From: Zea mays
Lineage: Eukaryota > Streptophyta > Magnoliopsida > Poales > Poaceae
Length of the DNA: 64,000 bases
Assembly (NCBI RefSeq): GCF_902167145.1
Contig: NC_050101.1
Location: 115,101,789 to 115,165,788, forward strand
Direction of reading: 5' to 3'
A program made the translations under genes and the position numbers. This document shows, one piece after another, positions 1 to 11,300 of the stretch. Under the pieces are notes generated by a model that saw only the letters and a program-made list of their open reading frames with translations, was not told the origin of the DNA and did no database searches. Each line of letters starts with the position of its first letter. Positions within the stretch are counted from its first letter, which is position 1.

Positions 1-431
1 GGTGAATAGTGTTGTTTTCCTGTCAGAACGATCAGTAAAGGGGCGAAGTGACTGCAGTCATTTCGACCTTGCCAACTGAGGCGCGCGTGTCAAGATAAGG
101 TGTCAGGTGATCCCCGCATTAAATGCGCATGCGATACGGTCGGTGGTAAGGCGATTTGGTCGAGGTTGTTATACGACAAAGTTTGCCTGAGCTTAGCCTC
201 GGGCGAGCCGGGGGTGCGCCCACTGTCTGAGGAGGCCCTCGGGCGAGGCGTGAATCCGTCCGGGACTACTGTTCTTGCCCGAGGCCGGGCTCGGGTGAGA
301 CGAGATCGCGTCCCTTGGTAGATGAGGCTTTAACTTTGAGCTGTGCTTACCAGTCTTTACGGTCTGTTTTGAAGATGTTTTCCAGCCATGCTTAGGAGTA
401 TTGAGGGTACCCCTAATTATAGTACCCGACA
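1..431 (-). mobile_element. Truncated gypsy-type LTR, inverted
   Basis: Read on the minus strand from 431, this begins TGTCGGGTACTATAATTAGG, closely resembling the start of the Gyp-1 LTR at 2453. It continues with the same style of GC-rich CGCCCGAGGC text. It is clearly diverged from Gyp-1 and so belongs to a related but separate family or an old copy. The LTR runs off the left edge of the window, so its internal region and partner LTR cannot be seen. The short open frames inside it are not credible genes. Confidence 0.7.
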
Positions 432-545
432 AATTTATACTATAGAAAAGCTTTTTTTCGTAGTTGTTCGGTGGCACTTGTTTGCAACAACTACTATTGT
501 GGTTGCTTGCTACAACAGTACATCCTACTCTCACATAATAGTATA

Positions 546-623
546 CCCCCTCTGATTTTTTTACCTGACAGTGTGCAATTCAAAATTACCTAAGTGGAGA
601 CAAATATAAACAAACGGAGGTAG
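546..623. mobile_element. Degenerate Stowaway-like MITE
   Basis: A 78-bp segment flanked by TA on both sides (544-545 and 624-625). The right end read inward is CTACCTCCGTT, matching the Stowaway terminal motif CTCCCTCCGTT at 10 of 11 positions. The left end CCCCCTCTGAT matches at 8 of 11. Both ends continue into T-rich text, as in Stowaway elements. It is short and mutated, so it is immobile and non-coding. Confidence 0.5.
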
Positions 624-779
624 TACTATTTACTGCACAAACAAGTGCTTATGCTGTAAAATAGTGCAGCCAAACAACTTATTTGCTTCAACTTCTACTT
701 TTTCAAAGCACCACGTTCAAAAGTTGATCCAAAGACACCCTATATCACATATCACACTCACGCTAGACATGTACAACTA

Positions 780-865
780 TGGGATCACGAGTATGATTGC
801 TAGGAATCGAACTCGCGTCAGCAGTCAGCACACAGGCTACGCTAGCCACTAAGTGCAAGGTTCTG
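780..865 (-). mobile_element. tRNA-like remnant, possible tRNA-derived SINE
   Basis: On the minus strand the segment contains GTTCGATTC (804-812), a perfect match to the RNA polymerase III B box GWTCRANNC. About 35 bp upstream lies TTAGTGGCTAGCG, which looks like a degraded D-arm/A box. I cannot fold a full cloverleaf or see an acceptor stem, so a functional tRNA is unlikely. A tRNA-derived SINE head or a tRNA pseudogene fits better. No tail or target duplication was identified. Confidence 0.35.
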
Positions 866-2077
866 GCACGAGATCAATCTGTTGTGAAGGATTCTTAAAA
901 CACATCAACACCATATGTGGACATATTCAGCAAATTGCAACCAGTATTGACACTGTTCTAGTGTTAAGAGTTAAAAGGACTGTTGCAAATATTGGGGACT
1001 CATATGCATAATTGTATTGAGGCTCGATATAAACACAAAGTGAAACCTCAAGACACTAAAAGTTTTGAATATTATGCCTTAACGATCCCTCTCAAATGCA
1101 ACATGAATGAAGTGTAATTTAGGAGAGCTAGCAAAACTAAACTTGAAAAGAAAATGAAACTAATTAATACATCCAAAATCAAATATGACATCAAAGCATC
1201 CAAAATAAATGTTGGAGCGGTATTGGATGACTGTATTGATGCCATATAAGGAGTATCCACATAGTACATGGGAGACTAATGGAGGGAAATCCTAGAATAC
1301 AAGATTACACTAATACCTTTGACTATTACACCTTATCAATGACCACACTATTGGCTACTTGTATAAAAAATTTACAATGGACACCAATCTACTTGAGTTA
1401 ATCGATTCAAAGAGAGAACTCACAGTTAGCAACAACGATATGAATAGACCAAGGCAATGCATAGATCACCGTCTATCCAAAAGTTTATGCAAACACCTAC
1501 TCTTTCGACTTACATTTTAACAAAAGAATAAATTTGTTGCGTCTTCGCCCCAATAATTGGACCCATCATTTAGATTGAAATTTGCATGTGTAAAATTTAG
1601 AAAGATAAAATAACAAATAGGACCACAAGTGTTAGCTAGCTTCTTTATTTTATCAAAGCTAGACAAAAAAAGTAGTATATCAAACCTTTTTTCGCTTTGT
1701 GTGTGTGTGAAATAAACTAAAGGGCATAAAATTGTAATACTCGATACATATGAATACATGGTGTCACGGGAGAACAACACTAACGTTGAAGATTTTTATG
1801 GCAACAAGTGTTAATATTGACCAAACAATGTTTATGTAGGACATTTTTAAACATCAAGCCAACTTGAGGTATCCATTGTTATTAGTTATGTCAAAATCTA
1901 CAAATGACTCACAAAGACTAAAGTTTAAATGCAGCAATCCTGAGTAACGTCTTTATTCAACTGATTGACAAGCTGACCATGGGATTAAAAACTTCATAAA
2001 ATCGCAGGTGAGTGACCATAACTCATGAGCAAAGGTTATCTCGCATGGTCCCTCACACCCTTGTCCTATACCCTTCT

Positions 2078-2452
2078 TGAAAGGAAAATGGGATTTAAGT
2101 TATTTCTAGATTTCTTTGTTACTTGATGATCATCACAACCATCTGAGCTAACTAGTTTGTTGTGTTTGATCATAGGTTCATAAGATCGACAAATCATATT
2201 CTAAGTCAGAAACAACTCAAAAACAGCCTAAGAGGCGTATATTTTGGAGAAGATGAGCTATTGGTAGTTCAACATCTTGGTCAAGTTCCAAATACCCTAG
2301 GAACATATTTGAAGTATCTAGAGAGGTTGAAAAGCTCATGTTTTAGTTTTGACATTTTTTTCTAGCTAAGTTTGAGCCATAATTGGAATATGAGTTAGAA
2401 GAATCAAAGCAAACAATTTTCATGACTTAGACTGGTTGGCTAGTTTATATAT
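2078..2452 (+). mobile_element. Old Sirevirus-type solo LTR, left part
   Basis: Begins TGAAAGGAAAATGGG, the usual start of Sirevirus LTRs, and includes the family phrase GATGATCATCACAACCATC. It stops where Gyp-1 is inserted and resumes at 14725. Total length is about 1.4 kb without Gyp-1. Confidence 0.55.
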
Positions 2453-2950
2453 TGTCGGGGACCATAATTAGGGGTACCCTCAAGACTCCTAATTCTCAGC
2501 TGGTAACCCCCATCAGCATAAAGCTGCTAAGGCCTGATGGGTGCAATTAAGTCAGGGATCGGTCCATTCGAGCGACTCGATCACGCCTCGCCCGAGCCTA
2601 GCCTTGGACAAGGGCAGCCGACCCCGGAGGATTTCCGTCTTGCCCGAGGCCCCCCTCCGACGGCGAACATATTTCCGGCTCGCCCGAGGCCCTGCCTTCG
2701 CTAAGAAGCAACCCTGACTAAATCGCCGCACCGACCGACCAAATCGCAGGAGCATTTAACGCAAAGGTGGCCTGACACCTTTATCCTGACGCGCGCCCCC
2801 CGGCAGAGCCGAAGTGACCGCCGTCACTTCGCCGCTCCACTGACCGGCCTGACAGAAGGACAGCGCCGCCTGCGCCACTCCGACTGCAGTGCCACTTGAC
2901 AGATTGAGACTGACAGGCAGTCAGGCCCTGCCAAAGGCACCATAGGAAAC

Positions 2951-3311
2951 TCCGCTTCGCCCGACCCAGGGCTCGGACTCGGGCTAAGTCCCGGAAGACG
3001 GCGAACTCCGCTCCGACTCAGGCTAAGTCCCGGAAGACGGCGAACTCCGCTCCGCCCGACCCAGGGCTCGGACTCGGGCTAAGTCCCGGAAGACGGCGAA
3101 CTCCGCTCCGCCCGACCCAGGGCTCGGACTCGGGCTAAGTCCCGGAAGACGGCGAACTCCGCTCCGCCCGACCCAGGGCTCGGACTCGGGCTAAGTCCCG
3201 GAAGACAGCGAACTCCGCTCCGCCCGACCCAGGGCTCGGACTCGGGCTCAGCCCCAGAAGACGACGAACTCCGCTTCGCCCGACCCCAGGGCTCGGACTC
3301 CGCCCTGACCT
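2951..3311 (+). repeat. 56-bp tandem repeats in Gyp-1 5' LTR
   Basis: Units start at 2951, 3007, 3046, 3102, 3158, 3214 and 3270. Each carries CCCGACCCAGGGCTCGGACT followed by a GGCTAAGTCCCGGAAGAC-like stretch. The unit at 3007 is only 39 bp because 17 bp are missing. The array lies in the U3 part upstream of the TATA box, where such repeats often act as enhancer-like elements. Confidence 0.85.
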
Positions 3312-3799
3312 CTGCCGACGACCTCCGCCTCGCCCGACCTAGGGGCTCGGACTCGGCCTCGGCCATGGAAGACAGACTCGACCTTGGCTTCAGAGGAGCC
3401 TCCACATCGCCCAACCTAGGGCGCAGGCCAGCCACGTCAACAGGAGGTGCCATCATCACCCTACCCCGAGCTGACTCGGGCCGCAGGGAACAAGACCGGT
3501 GTCCCATCTGGCTAGCTCTGCCAGATAGGCAATGATGGCGCCCCGCATACTCTGTGACGACGGTGTCTCTCAGCCCCCTTACGGAAGCAAGAGGACGTCA
3601 GCAAGGACTCAACCGCTCCGACAGCTGTCCCTCCGCCAGGCTCCATCGCTCCTCCGACGGCCACGACATCACACCAGCTGGGTGCCAAAATCTCTCTGGC
3701 TGCCACATCGGCATGTACTTAGGGCGCTAGCTCTCCCCCGCTAGACACGTAGCACTCTGCTACACCCCCCATTGTACACCTGGATCCTCTCCTTACGCC

Positions 3800-3807
3800 T
3801 ATAAAAG
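3800..3807 (+). promoter_or_regulatory. TATA box of Gyp-1 5' LTR
   Basis: TATAAAAG in the text CGCCTATAAAAGGAAGG, about 300 bp before the LTR end. It is repeated at 14415-14422 in the 3' LTR. Transcription of the genomic RNA would start some 25-35 bp downstream. Confidence 0.7.
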
Positions 3808-4111
3808 GAAGGACCAGGGCCCTCTTAGAGAGGGTTGGCCGCGCGGGGACGAGGACGAGACAGGCGCTCGCTTGGAGCCGCTCGCTTCCCTCTCCCGCGT
3901 GGATGCTTGTAACCCCCTACTACAAGCGCACCCGACCTGGGCGTGGGACGAACACGAAGGCCGCGGGATTCCCACCTCTCTCACGCCGGTCTCCGGCCGC
4001 CTCGCTCTCCCCCCTTCGCGCTCGCCCTCGCGCTCGACCCATCTGGGTTGGGGCACGTGGCGACACTCACTCGTCGGCCCAAGGGACCCCCGGTCTCGGA
4101 ACGCCGACAGT

Positions 4112-4130
4112 TGGCGCGCCAGGTAGGGGC
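4112..4130 (+). other. Primer binding site of Gyp-1
   Basis: TGGCGCGCCAGGTAGGGGC lies two bases after the 5' LTR. It begins TGG, complementary to the CCA end of a tRNA. The priming tRNA species was not identified. Confidence 0.65.
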
Positions 4131-4169
4131 CTGCTGCGTGTTGACGAACAGCTTCCCGTCAAGCTCCAG

Positions 4170-6209
4170 ATGGGCAGTCTCCAGCAACCTCTCCAACCCG
4201 GGACGGTGCTCCGTTTCGGGAGTCTTGAGTTTATGTCCTTCGACGACAGCTACGACATGATACTCCTTCCCCCGCCGCGCGACGACGACAATGGCGGCCG
4301 ACAGCCCACCCGCCGGCGGCGGAATCGACGACGTCTTCCCCGCATGGTGGAAGAACAACCTTCGACCTCATCCCGCCTTCTTCCCCGCCGACGGAGGGGA
4401 AGGCAGGGCAACCAAGGCCAAGCAGGAGGCAGCGCCTCGTCGGCTGTCGAGCAAGTCGACAGCGCCGGCACCCCAACGGGGGGCGTACCGGGTATCGACT
4501 TCACGCTTGAGACGAAGACGAGCGCCGTCTCCCCGCGACACGCCAATCCCGAGCAAGCGAACGACGCCAGCGTGCTCGCGAAAAGCTTGCTGGGCGTCGC
4601 CCTCGTACTTGAGACGACGGTGCAGTCAGTCCCCGACGTGACTTTATCGCCGCTCGTCGACCAAGAGGTACCGATCGATTCCCATCCCACATCATTTGGA
4701 TTCAGCCTCAACCCGCCTAGCGACCTCGCTTTGGCGGGCGCTCTCGTAGAGGCGAGTCCAAACCCTCTGGGGTTTCGCATGCGGTCACCTTGGGACCGGT
4801 TGACGGACGTCTCGACCTACGGGCCCTCTGGGTCCGAGGAAGACGACGACCCCAGCATCTGTTGGGATTTCTCTGGACTTGGCAACCCTAGTGCCTTGTG
4901 GGACTTCATAACCGCATGTGACTACTGCCTCTCCGACTGTTCCGACGGTAGCCGCAGCCTCGACGACGAGGACTGCGGCCCAAGCCGCGAATGTTTCCAC
5001 GTCAATCTAGGGGGTCCCTCCGAAGGCAATCATCTCGGCATGCCGGAGGACGGTGATCTCCCTAGGCCGGTACCCCGCGTTGACATCCCACGGGAGCTAG
5101 CTGTGGTCCCCGTTCAGGCGAGGGGCCATGACCCACAGCTCGAGCAAATCCGCGGGGTGCAGGCCAGGCTCGACGAGGGAGCAGGAGCGCTTGAGCCAAT
5201 CCGCCGGGACATCGGGCAGGCATGGGCGGGCCAACCCCTGGCCGGAGAAATACGTCATCTGCCCCAGGGTTTCCAGCACCGCGTCGCAGACGACGTCAGG
5301 GTCAGGCCACCACCAGCATCTAGTGGGGTCGGCCAGAACCTGGCTGCAGCAGTGATGCTTCTCCGCGCGATGCCAGAGCCATCAACCATCGAGGGTCGGC
5401 GAATCCAGGGGGAGCTCAAGAATCTCCTGGAAGGCGCCGCGGTCCGACGGGCCGAGAGCTCTGCCTCCCGAAGGCAGGGGTACCCCTCGGAACCTCATGC
5501 CGCGACTTCCCGATTCATGCGGGAAGCCTCGGTCTACACCGGGCGCACGCGCAACACCGCGCCTGCGGCCCCGGGCCGCCTCGGCAACGAGCACCATCAC
5601 CACGACCGTCGGGCCCACCTCGACGAGAGGGTGCGCCGAGGCTACCACCCCAGGCGTGGGGGACGCTACGACAGTGGGGAGGATCGGAGTCCCTCGCCCG
5701 AACCGCCCGGTCCGCAGGCCTTCAGCCGGGCCATCCGACGGGCACCGTTCCCGACCCGGTTCCGACCCCCGACTACTATCACAAAGTACTCGGGGGAGAC
5801 GAGACCGGAACTGTGGCTCGCGGACTACCGCCTGGCCTACCAACTGGGTGGAACAGACGATGACAACCTCATCATCCGCAACCTCCCCATGTTCCTCTCC
5901 GACACCGCTCGCGCCTGGATGGAGCACCTGCCTCCGGGGCAGATCTCCAACTGGGACGACCTAGTCCAAGCTTTCGCCGGCAATTTCCAGGGCACGTACG
6001 TGCGCCCCGGGAATTCCTGGGACCCCCGAAGCTGCCGGCAGCAGCCGGGAGAGTCTCTCCGGGACTACATCCGGCGATTCTCGAAGCAGCGCACCGAGCT
6101 GCCCAACATCACCGACTCGGATGTCATCGGCGCGTTCCTCGCCGGCACCACCTGCCGCGACCTGGTGAGCAAGTTGGGTCGCAAGACCCCACCAGAGCGA
6201 GCGAGCTGA
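4170..6209 (+). pseudogene. Gyp-1 gag
   Basis: Encodes the structural Gag protein that would form the particle core. I chose the ATG at 4170 because it is the first in frame after the primer site; the frame is open further back into the LTR. From there 679 codons are open up to a TGA at 6207-6209. The first 400 or so residues are acidic and low in complexity. The conserved gypsy gag domain lies near the end (about 5770-6180), with recognisable short blocks such as ELWLADYRLAY and WMEHLPPGQI. No CCHC knuckle is seen. The protease region continues in the same frame after the TGA, and about 40 residues usually present at this join appear to be missing. Called a pseudogene because the gag-pol continuum is interrupted. 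Confidence 0.75.
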
Positions 6210-7859
6210 TGGACCCGCCCGTTGGAAGATGCTCCCGAGGCGTCGACTCAGCGCGGCGCCAAGAAGAAAGGCAAGAAGAAGTCGCAAGCGAAACGTGACG
6301 CCGCCGACGCGGACCTTGTCGCCGCCGCCGAGTACAAGAACCCTCGGAAGCCCCCCGAAGGTGCCAACCTCTTCGACAAGATGCTCAAGGAGCCGTGCCC
6401 CTATCATCAGGGGCCCGTCAAGCACACCCTTGAGGAGTGCGTCATGCTTCGGCGCCACTTCCACAAGGCCGGGCCACCCGCGGAGTGTGGCAGGGCCCGC
6501 GGCGACGACAAGAAGGAAGATCACCAAGCAGGAGAGTTCCCCGAGGTCCGCGACTGCTTCATGATCTACGGTGGGCAAGCGGCGAATGCCTCGGCTCGGC
6601 ACCGCAAACAAGAGCGCCGGGAGGTCTGCTCGGTGAAGGTGGCGGCGCCAGTCTACCTAGACTGGTCCGACAAGCCCATCACCTTCGACCAAGCCGACCA
6701 CCCCGACCACGTGCCAAGCCCGGGGAAATACCCGCTCGTCGTCGACCCCGTCATCGGCGACGTCAGGCTCACCAAGGTCCTTATGGATGGAGGCAGCAGC
6801 CTCAACATCATCTACGCCGAGACCCTCAGGCTCCTGCGTGTCGATCTGTCCTCCGTCCGAGCAGGCGCTGCGCCCTTCCACGGGATCATTCCCGGGAAGC
6901 GCGTCTAGCCCCTCGGACGACTTGACCTTCCCGTCTGCTTCGGAACGCCCTCCAACTTCCGAAGGGAGACCCTGACGTTCGAGGTGGTCGGGTTCCTAGG
7001 AACCTACCACGCGGTACTGGGAAGGCCATGCTACGCGAAGTTCATGGTCGTCCCCAACTACACCTACTTGAAGCTCAAGATGCCGGGCCCCAACGGGGTC
7101 ATCACCATCCACCCCACGTACAAACACACGTTCGAATGCGACGTGGAGTGCGTGGAGTACGCCGAGGCCCTCGCCGAGTCCGAGGCCCTCATCGCCGACT
7201 TGGAAAACCTCTCTAAGGAGGTGCCGGACGTGAAACGTCATGCCGGCAACTTCGAGCCAGTGGAGACGGTTAAGGCCGTTCCCCTTGACCCCAGCGGCGA
7301 CGCCTCCAAGCAAATCCGGATCGGCTTCGGGCTCGATCCCAAATAGGAAGCAGTGCTCGTCGACTTCCTCCGTGCGAGCGCCGACGTCTTCGCGTGGAGT
7401 CCCTCGGACGTGCCCGGCATACCGAGGGATGTCGCTGAGCACTCGCTGGATATTCGGGCCGGAGCCCGACCCGTCAAATAGTCTCTGCGCCGATTCAACG
7501 AGGAGAAGCGCAGAGCGATAGGCGAGGAGATCCACAAGCTAATGGCGGCGAAGTCCATAAAAGAGGCGAAAAGCGTCAAGCTCAACCCCGAAAGGTGGGT
7601 CCTCGGGGTGCCCCAGGGCATGGTCTTGGGGTTCATCATCTCCAAGCGGGGCATCGAAGCCAACCCGGAGAAGATCGCGACCATCGCACAGCACCCCGAG
7701 CCCTTGCTGGGGGCACCCGGGGGCTACACGCACCCCCGGGAAAGGCCGCTTGTCATCGCCAAAGTTCTGGAGCCCGGAACGTACAAGCTGGCCGGCGGTC
7801 AAGGCGAGGTCTACGGCAACGCTTGGAACATCCGACAGCTACGTCGCTTCTACCCTTAA
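6210..7859 (+). pseudogene. Gyp-1 protease and deleted pol remnant
   Basis: One reading frame (that of gag) runs from 6210 to the TAA at 7857 and is cut by TAG codons at 6906, 7344 and 7479. In order it holds a CPYHQGP...LEEC motif (about 6395-6440), an aspartic protease with DGGSSLN (about 6787), and the protease-RT linker. A few residues of the RT N-terminus follow, ending near 7565. The frame then jumps to the RT thumb (GFIISKRGIEANPEK, about 7630-7680) and jumps again near 7700-7750 to the integrase C-terminus (VLEPGTYKLA, WNIRQLRRFYP). The catalytic RT core, RNase H and the integrase core are therefore absent. No active enzyme can be made from it. Confidence 0.8.
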
Positions 7860-8332
7860 GATGTTTTCAAGCTGTTCGTATACCTCGCTCCCACACAAGT
7901 CTCAGTCGTCAAGGAAGGGTCAGCCTCGCCTCGGCAGAGCCCGACCCTCCCTCGGGGGGCTAAAAAGGGGGAAACCCCTCTGCGTCAAGATTGGGTGTAC
8001 CTCTCCGCATCCAAAATTTTCGGTCAAAAAGGCTTTTGTGTTCTCCCGGCTATGTCAGAAGCAGGGCCCCAAGGAGCGAACGTGGGTGCATGTAAGTGGC
8101 AAGGCCGACTGAGCCGAGGAACTCCTATGCCTCCGGGTTAGGGACACCTCACTCATCACCCGCCACGAAAAATGACCCCTACTCGGGAAGCCACCCTGTT
8201 ATTGACAGGCAAAGCCGGACACGCAAAATAAAAGGAAGAGGAGTACGACTTCATGCAATGGAAATAAAGTGTTCAGGCCTCAGCGGCCGCAGAAAGACAC
8301 ACGCGCATCCAACAGAAACTGTTCCAACAGAG
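7860..8332. other. Gyp-1 spacer between pol and antisense gene
   Basis: About 470 bp of non-coding DNA where the sense pol and the antisense gene converge. Both transcripts would need 3' ends here. On the minus strand a TTTATTTT run around 8227-8234 follows the antisense stop. No polyadenylation signal can be assigned with confidence. Confidence 0.5.
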
Positions 8333-11300
8333 TTAGGCGTCGCCTTGGGAAGGAGTCGCGCCTTCAGCTCCATCCCCGCCTTCGGTAAAGTCCATCTCGG
8401 CTTCCGGCGACGGCGCAGGGGGGAGGATCTCCGCCTCAAAGGTGGTCGCCAGCACTGTGCTCGGACCCGCGGCGGCCGCGTCGAGCCGCTGGACTTCTGC
8501 CAGGGCAGCTTCGTCTTCGTCAGGAAGACAATACCCCTCACTAACCCGCTCCAGGTCCACAACGTAGTGGGAAGCGAGCACGGCGAAGGCCCGCCTGACG
8601 TCGTGGTGTAGCGCCTCGCAGAGTCTGCCGCGCACGTGATCACCCAAGGCTTGAAGGCGACTTTGAGGGGAGCTTCCTGAGGGGACGTCGTCGGAGCCAA
8701 GGATTCGATAAACGTCCGAGACGGCTTCGGACATGGCCGCGTGGTCGGCCTCCCTCTGCTCGGCCGCCCCGGCAAGCGCCTCGGCAAGCGCCTTGGCGGA
8801 CTCATCAAGGGCGGACTCGAGCTCTGCGAACAGCCAGAAGAAAGATCTCAAACACAAGCAGAGGAAACAAATAGGAACGAGAACCAAGGATGGCCAAGGC
8901 GTACCTCCGGCTCGGGAACGCTGCTCCGAGGCCGCGACCTGGGCTACGGCTAAGTCGGCTGCAAGGGTTTCGGCCCGGCTTTCGGCCTCGGCAGCCCAGC
9001 CCCGAGATTGGTCCCGCTCCTCGACGACCCGGTCGAACTCCGACCGCTGCCGTTGCGCTTCTGCGCGCGCCGCAGCCGCCTCCGTGTGCGCCGCTGCCGC
9101 CTCGGCTCTCAGGTCAGTGCAGAGCAACTGGAGGTCCGCTACCTCGGCACCCTGCTGAGAAAGGCGCGCAGTAGCCCCGGCGAGCGAGGTCCTCAGGGAT
9201 CGCAGCGAGCCCCAGACGTCGACCTCGCGGCGGATGAACGACGACTTGGCGGCGCTCCGATCCGTCAGATCCTGAGGGAAGGAAGCGGGGCGTCACGAAG
9301 AACGCCTCGGTCACAGAAGAGAAAAGGTATGCCTGAAACCGTTACCTGGAGGATTTTGGGGACGTCCCTGCAGAAAACCTCCAGCGACGACCGGAGCGAC
9401 CCCACCGTTGCTTTAGCACACTCGCGGAGCTCATCCCAGGACTGGTCCTCCCGTTCATCGTCGAGAACGAAGACGGGGTCCGAGGCCTCACGGGTCTGGA
9501 ACCGGAGCAACTGGCGCCGGCCCTCGGAGCTCTGCCACACAGCGACGAGGCTGCCGCCCGGCGGGACGGATCGCGCCTCCACGCCCCCCTCTTCTGAGGC
9601 ACCAAGCGCCGACGCATCAGCCGCCTCAACGTCGGCAGCAACCGGTCGCTCTCCGACTGGGACGGCGGCAACTTCGGTAGCGGCAGGCGCCGGCATGGCC
9701 GGCACGTCCGGTGGGCTCGGGACCACGTCAGCGTCAGCCGCCTCCCCTATCACAATGGCCGCCTCGGTAGAAGAGCCAGCCTTGGGAACCTGCCCCACGG
9801 CGACCGGTGCCGCCCGAGCCCCCTGCGGTGGAACGCCTTGCGAGAAGGTCGGCTGAACGGCAAGGCCCGGAGCGGCGCTGGCCGCACAGGCCGGCGTCGT
9901 CTTAAGGGCCTTCCGGGGTGCCAGGTCGGTCAGGCCATGGCTTCGCTTGCTGAGGGAAAAAGAAAAATCACGGCCGGGATATATGAATGGAAAGCCAGGA
10001 CGAAGACATTCCGAGATACTTACCCGCTCCGGGCCATGATCCACCGTGCCTGGGGGGAAGTCTCTTGGATCTCGGCCCCCGGAACCGCCGCCGAGGTCCG
10101 CTTCGCCGGCAACTTCGACACCACCCTTGCTTTGGACGCCCGGGGGGCAGATTGCCCAGGCACTGTCACGGTGACCTTAGGGTCGCCTCCCTGCGCTGCC
10201 GACGCGAGCGGCGGCTCTCGGGGAGCAGACGCCCTGGCCTGGCCCCCCGGGGTCACCTCAGCTCCTCCAGCCGAGGGGTCAGGTGCCCTCTCGGGTTGCC
10301 CCCGCCCCTCGGGCCGGGACCCCGATGCCCCGACTCCGGGGACTGACGGCGTCAGCCCGCTCGGGGGCTGGCTTGACGGCTCCTGGCCAAACCCCAAGCC
10401 GGGGCTGAGGCCGAGGCGGGCGGCCATGTCGTCCTCCTCGTCATCATCTTCATCATCGTCGTCGTCGTCGGGCGTTTCCGGCGACGGCTCCCTCGGGAGC
10501 CCCTCCCTCTCCTGCCGGCGACGGAGCTTTTCCAAGGCGTCTCGAGCCCGCCTCCGCTCGTGGGCCCGGGCCTTCTCTGCGTCCTTCTTCTTCTTCTCCT
10601 CCACGGCGACCCGCCGCGCTGCTCGGTCCACCGCATCCTGCGGGACCCGTGGCAGGGAAGGCTTGTGCCACCCCACCTCCTGAAGAAGGGGGGAAAACCC
10701 CGATCGTAAGAACCAGGAGCGACCCGATGTATGAAGAAGGAAGGAGCGGACACTCACCAGAGTCACGCACCCTCGGTCGGGGCGCATCAAAAGCTGGGAG
10801 AAGGCGTGGGGGTCCGGCTTCCCCAACGCGACGGACACCCGCCATTGGAGGGCGTCGAAGGGAAGAGGATCAGAGGACATCCGCGAGCCCTCCCAGTCAG
10901 CCTCCAGGGTCATCTCCCAAAGCGACAGTCGTCGCTCCGCCAAGGGAAGCACCCTCCGACGGTGGATGGCGGCAATCACTCCCGCAGCGGTGAGTCCCCC
11001 CTTCCGCAACGCCTCCAAGGCCTGGAGAAGGGGTTCGAGGTTCTTCTGTCTTTCGTGCCGGGTCCCGTGGCGCCAAGCGTCGGTGGCAGTGGTGACTACT
11101 CGCTGAGAGAACGGCGGGAGCAACTCGCCGTCATTCCGGAGGTAGAACCACCGGCGCTGCCACCCCTTGTTTGAGGACGCGAGGATGGCAGGAATATACA
11201 GCGACGCCCGCGACTGCCTCAGCAGGAGGGTGCAGCCGCCGGCCCGCACCGCTGCGCAAACTTTCCTCTCCCCCGTCGGTGAGGCAAAAAGCTCCGCGAA

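Larger units (their letters stand above)
432..2077. other. AT-rich intergenic DNA, no gene
   Basis: About 1.6 kb between the inverted LTR and the old solo LTR. All open frames are short and none resembles a known protein. It holds a Stowaway-like MITE (546-623) and a tRNA-like remnant (about 780-865). There is also a perfect 9-bp inverted repeat, GTAGTTGTT at 460-468 and AACAACTAC at 486-494, which may be a fragment of another MITE. I see nothing else I can name. Confidence 0.6.
2453..4109 (+). repeat. Gyp-1 5' LTR
   Basis: 1657 bp, TG...CA ends. It is GC-rich and contains a 56-bp tandem array and a TATA box. It is 39 bp longer than the 3' LTR, exactly the length of one shortened repeat unit at 3007-3045. 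Confidence 0.88.

Noticed and set aside
1517..1780. 87-codon minus-strand frame in the AT-rich left region
   Set aside because: Composition-driven. No domain and no supporting signals.
3079..3507. 142-codon frame in the Gyp-1 LTR, repeated at 13694-14122
   Set aside because: Produced by the 56-bp tandem repeats, whose unit leaves frames open on the minus strand. Duplicated because it is in both LTRs.
9838..10683. Plus-strand open frames of up to 280 codons over the antisense gene region (8096-11800)
   Set aside because: They are shadows of the GC-rich antisense exons on the other strand. They have no domain and would cross the predicted introns.
10352..10845. Alternative minus-strand frames of 130 codons within exons 1-2
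   Set aside because: They overlap the main frame in another phase and do not continue through the splice sites.
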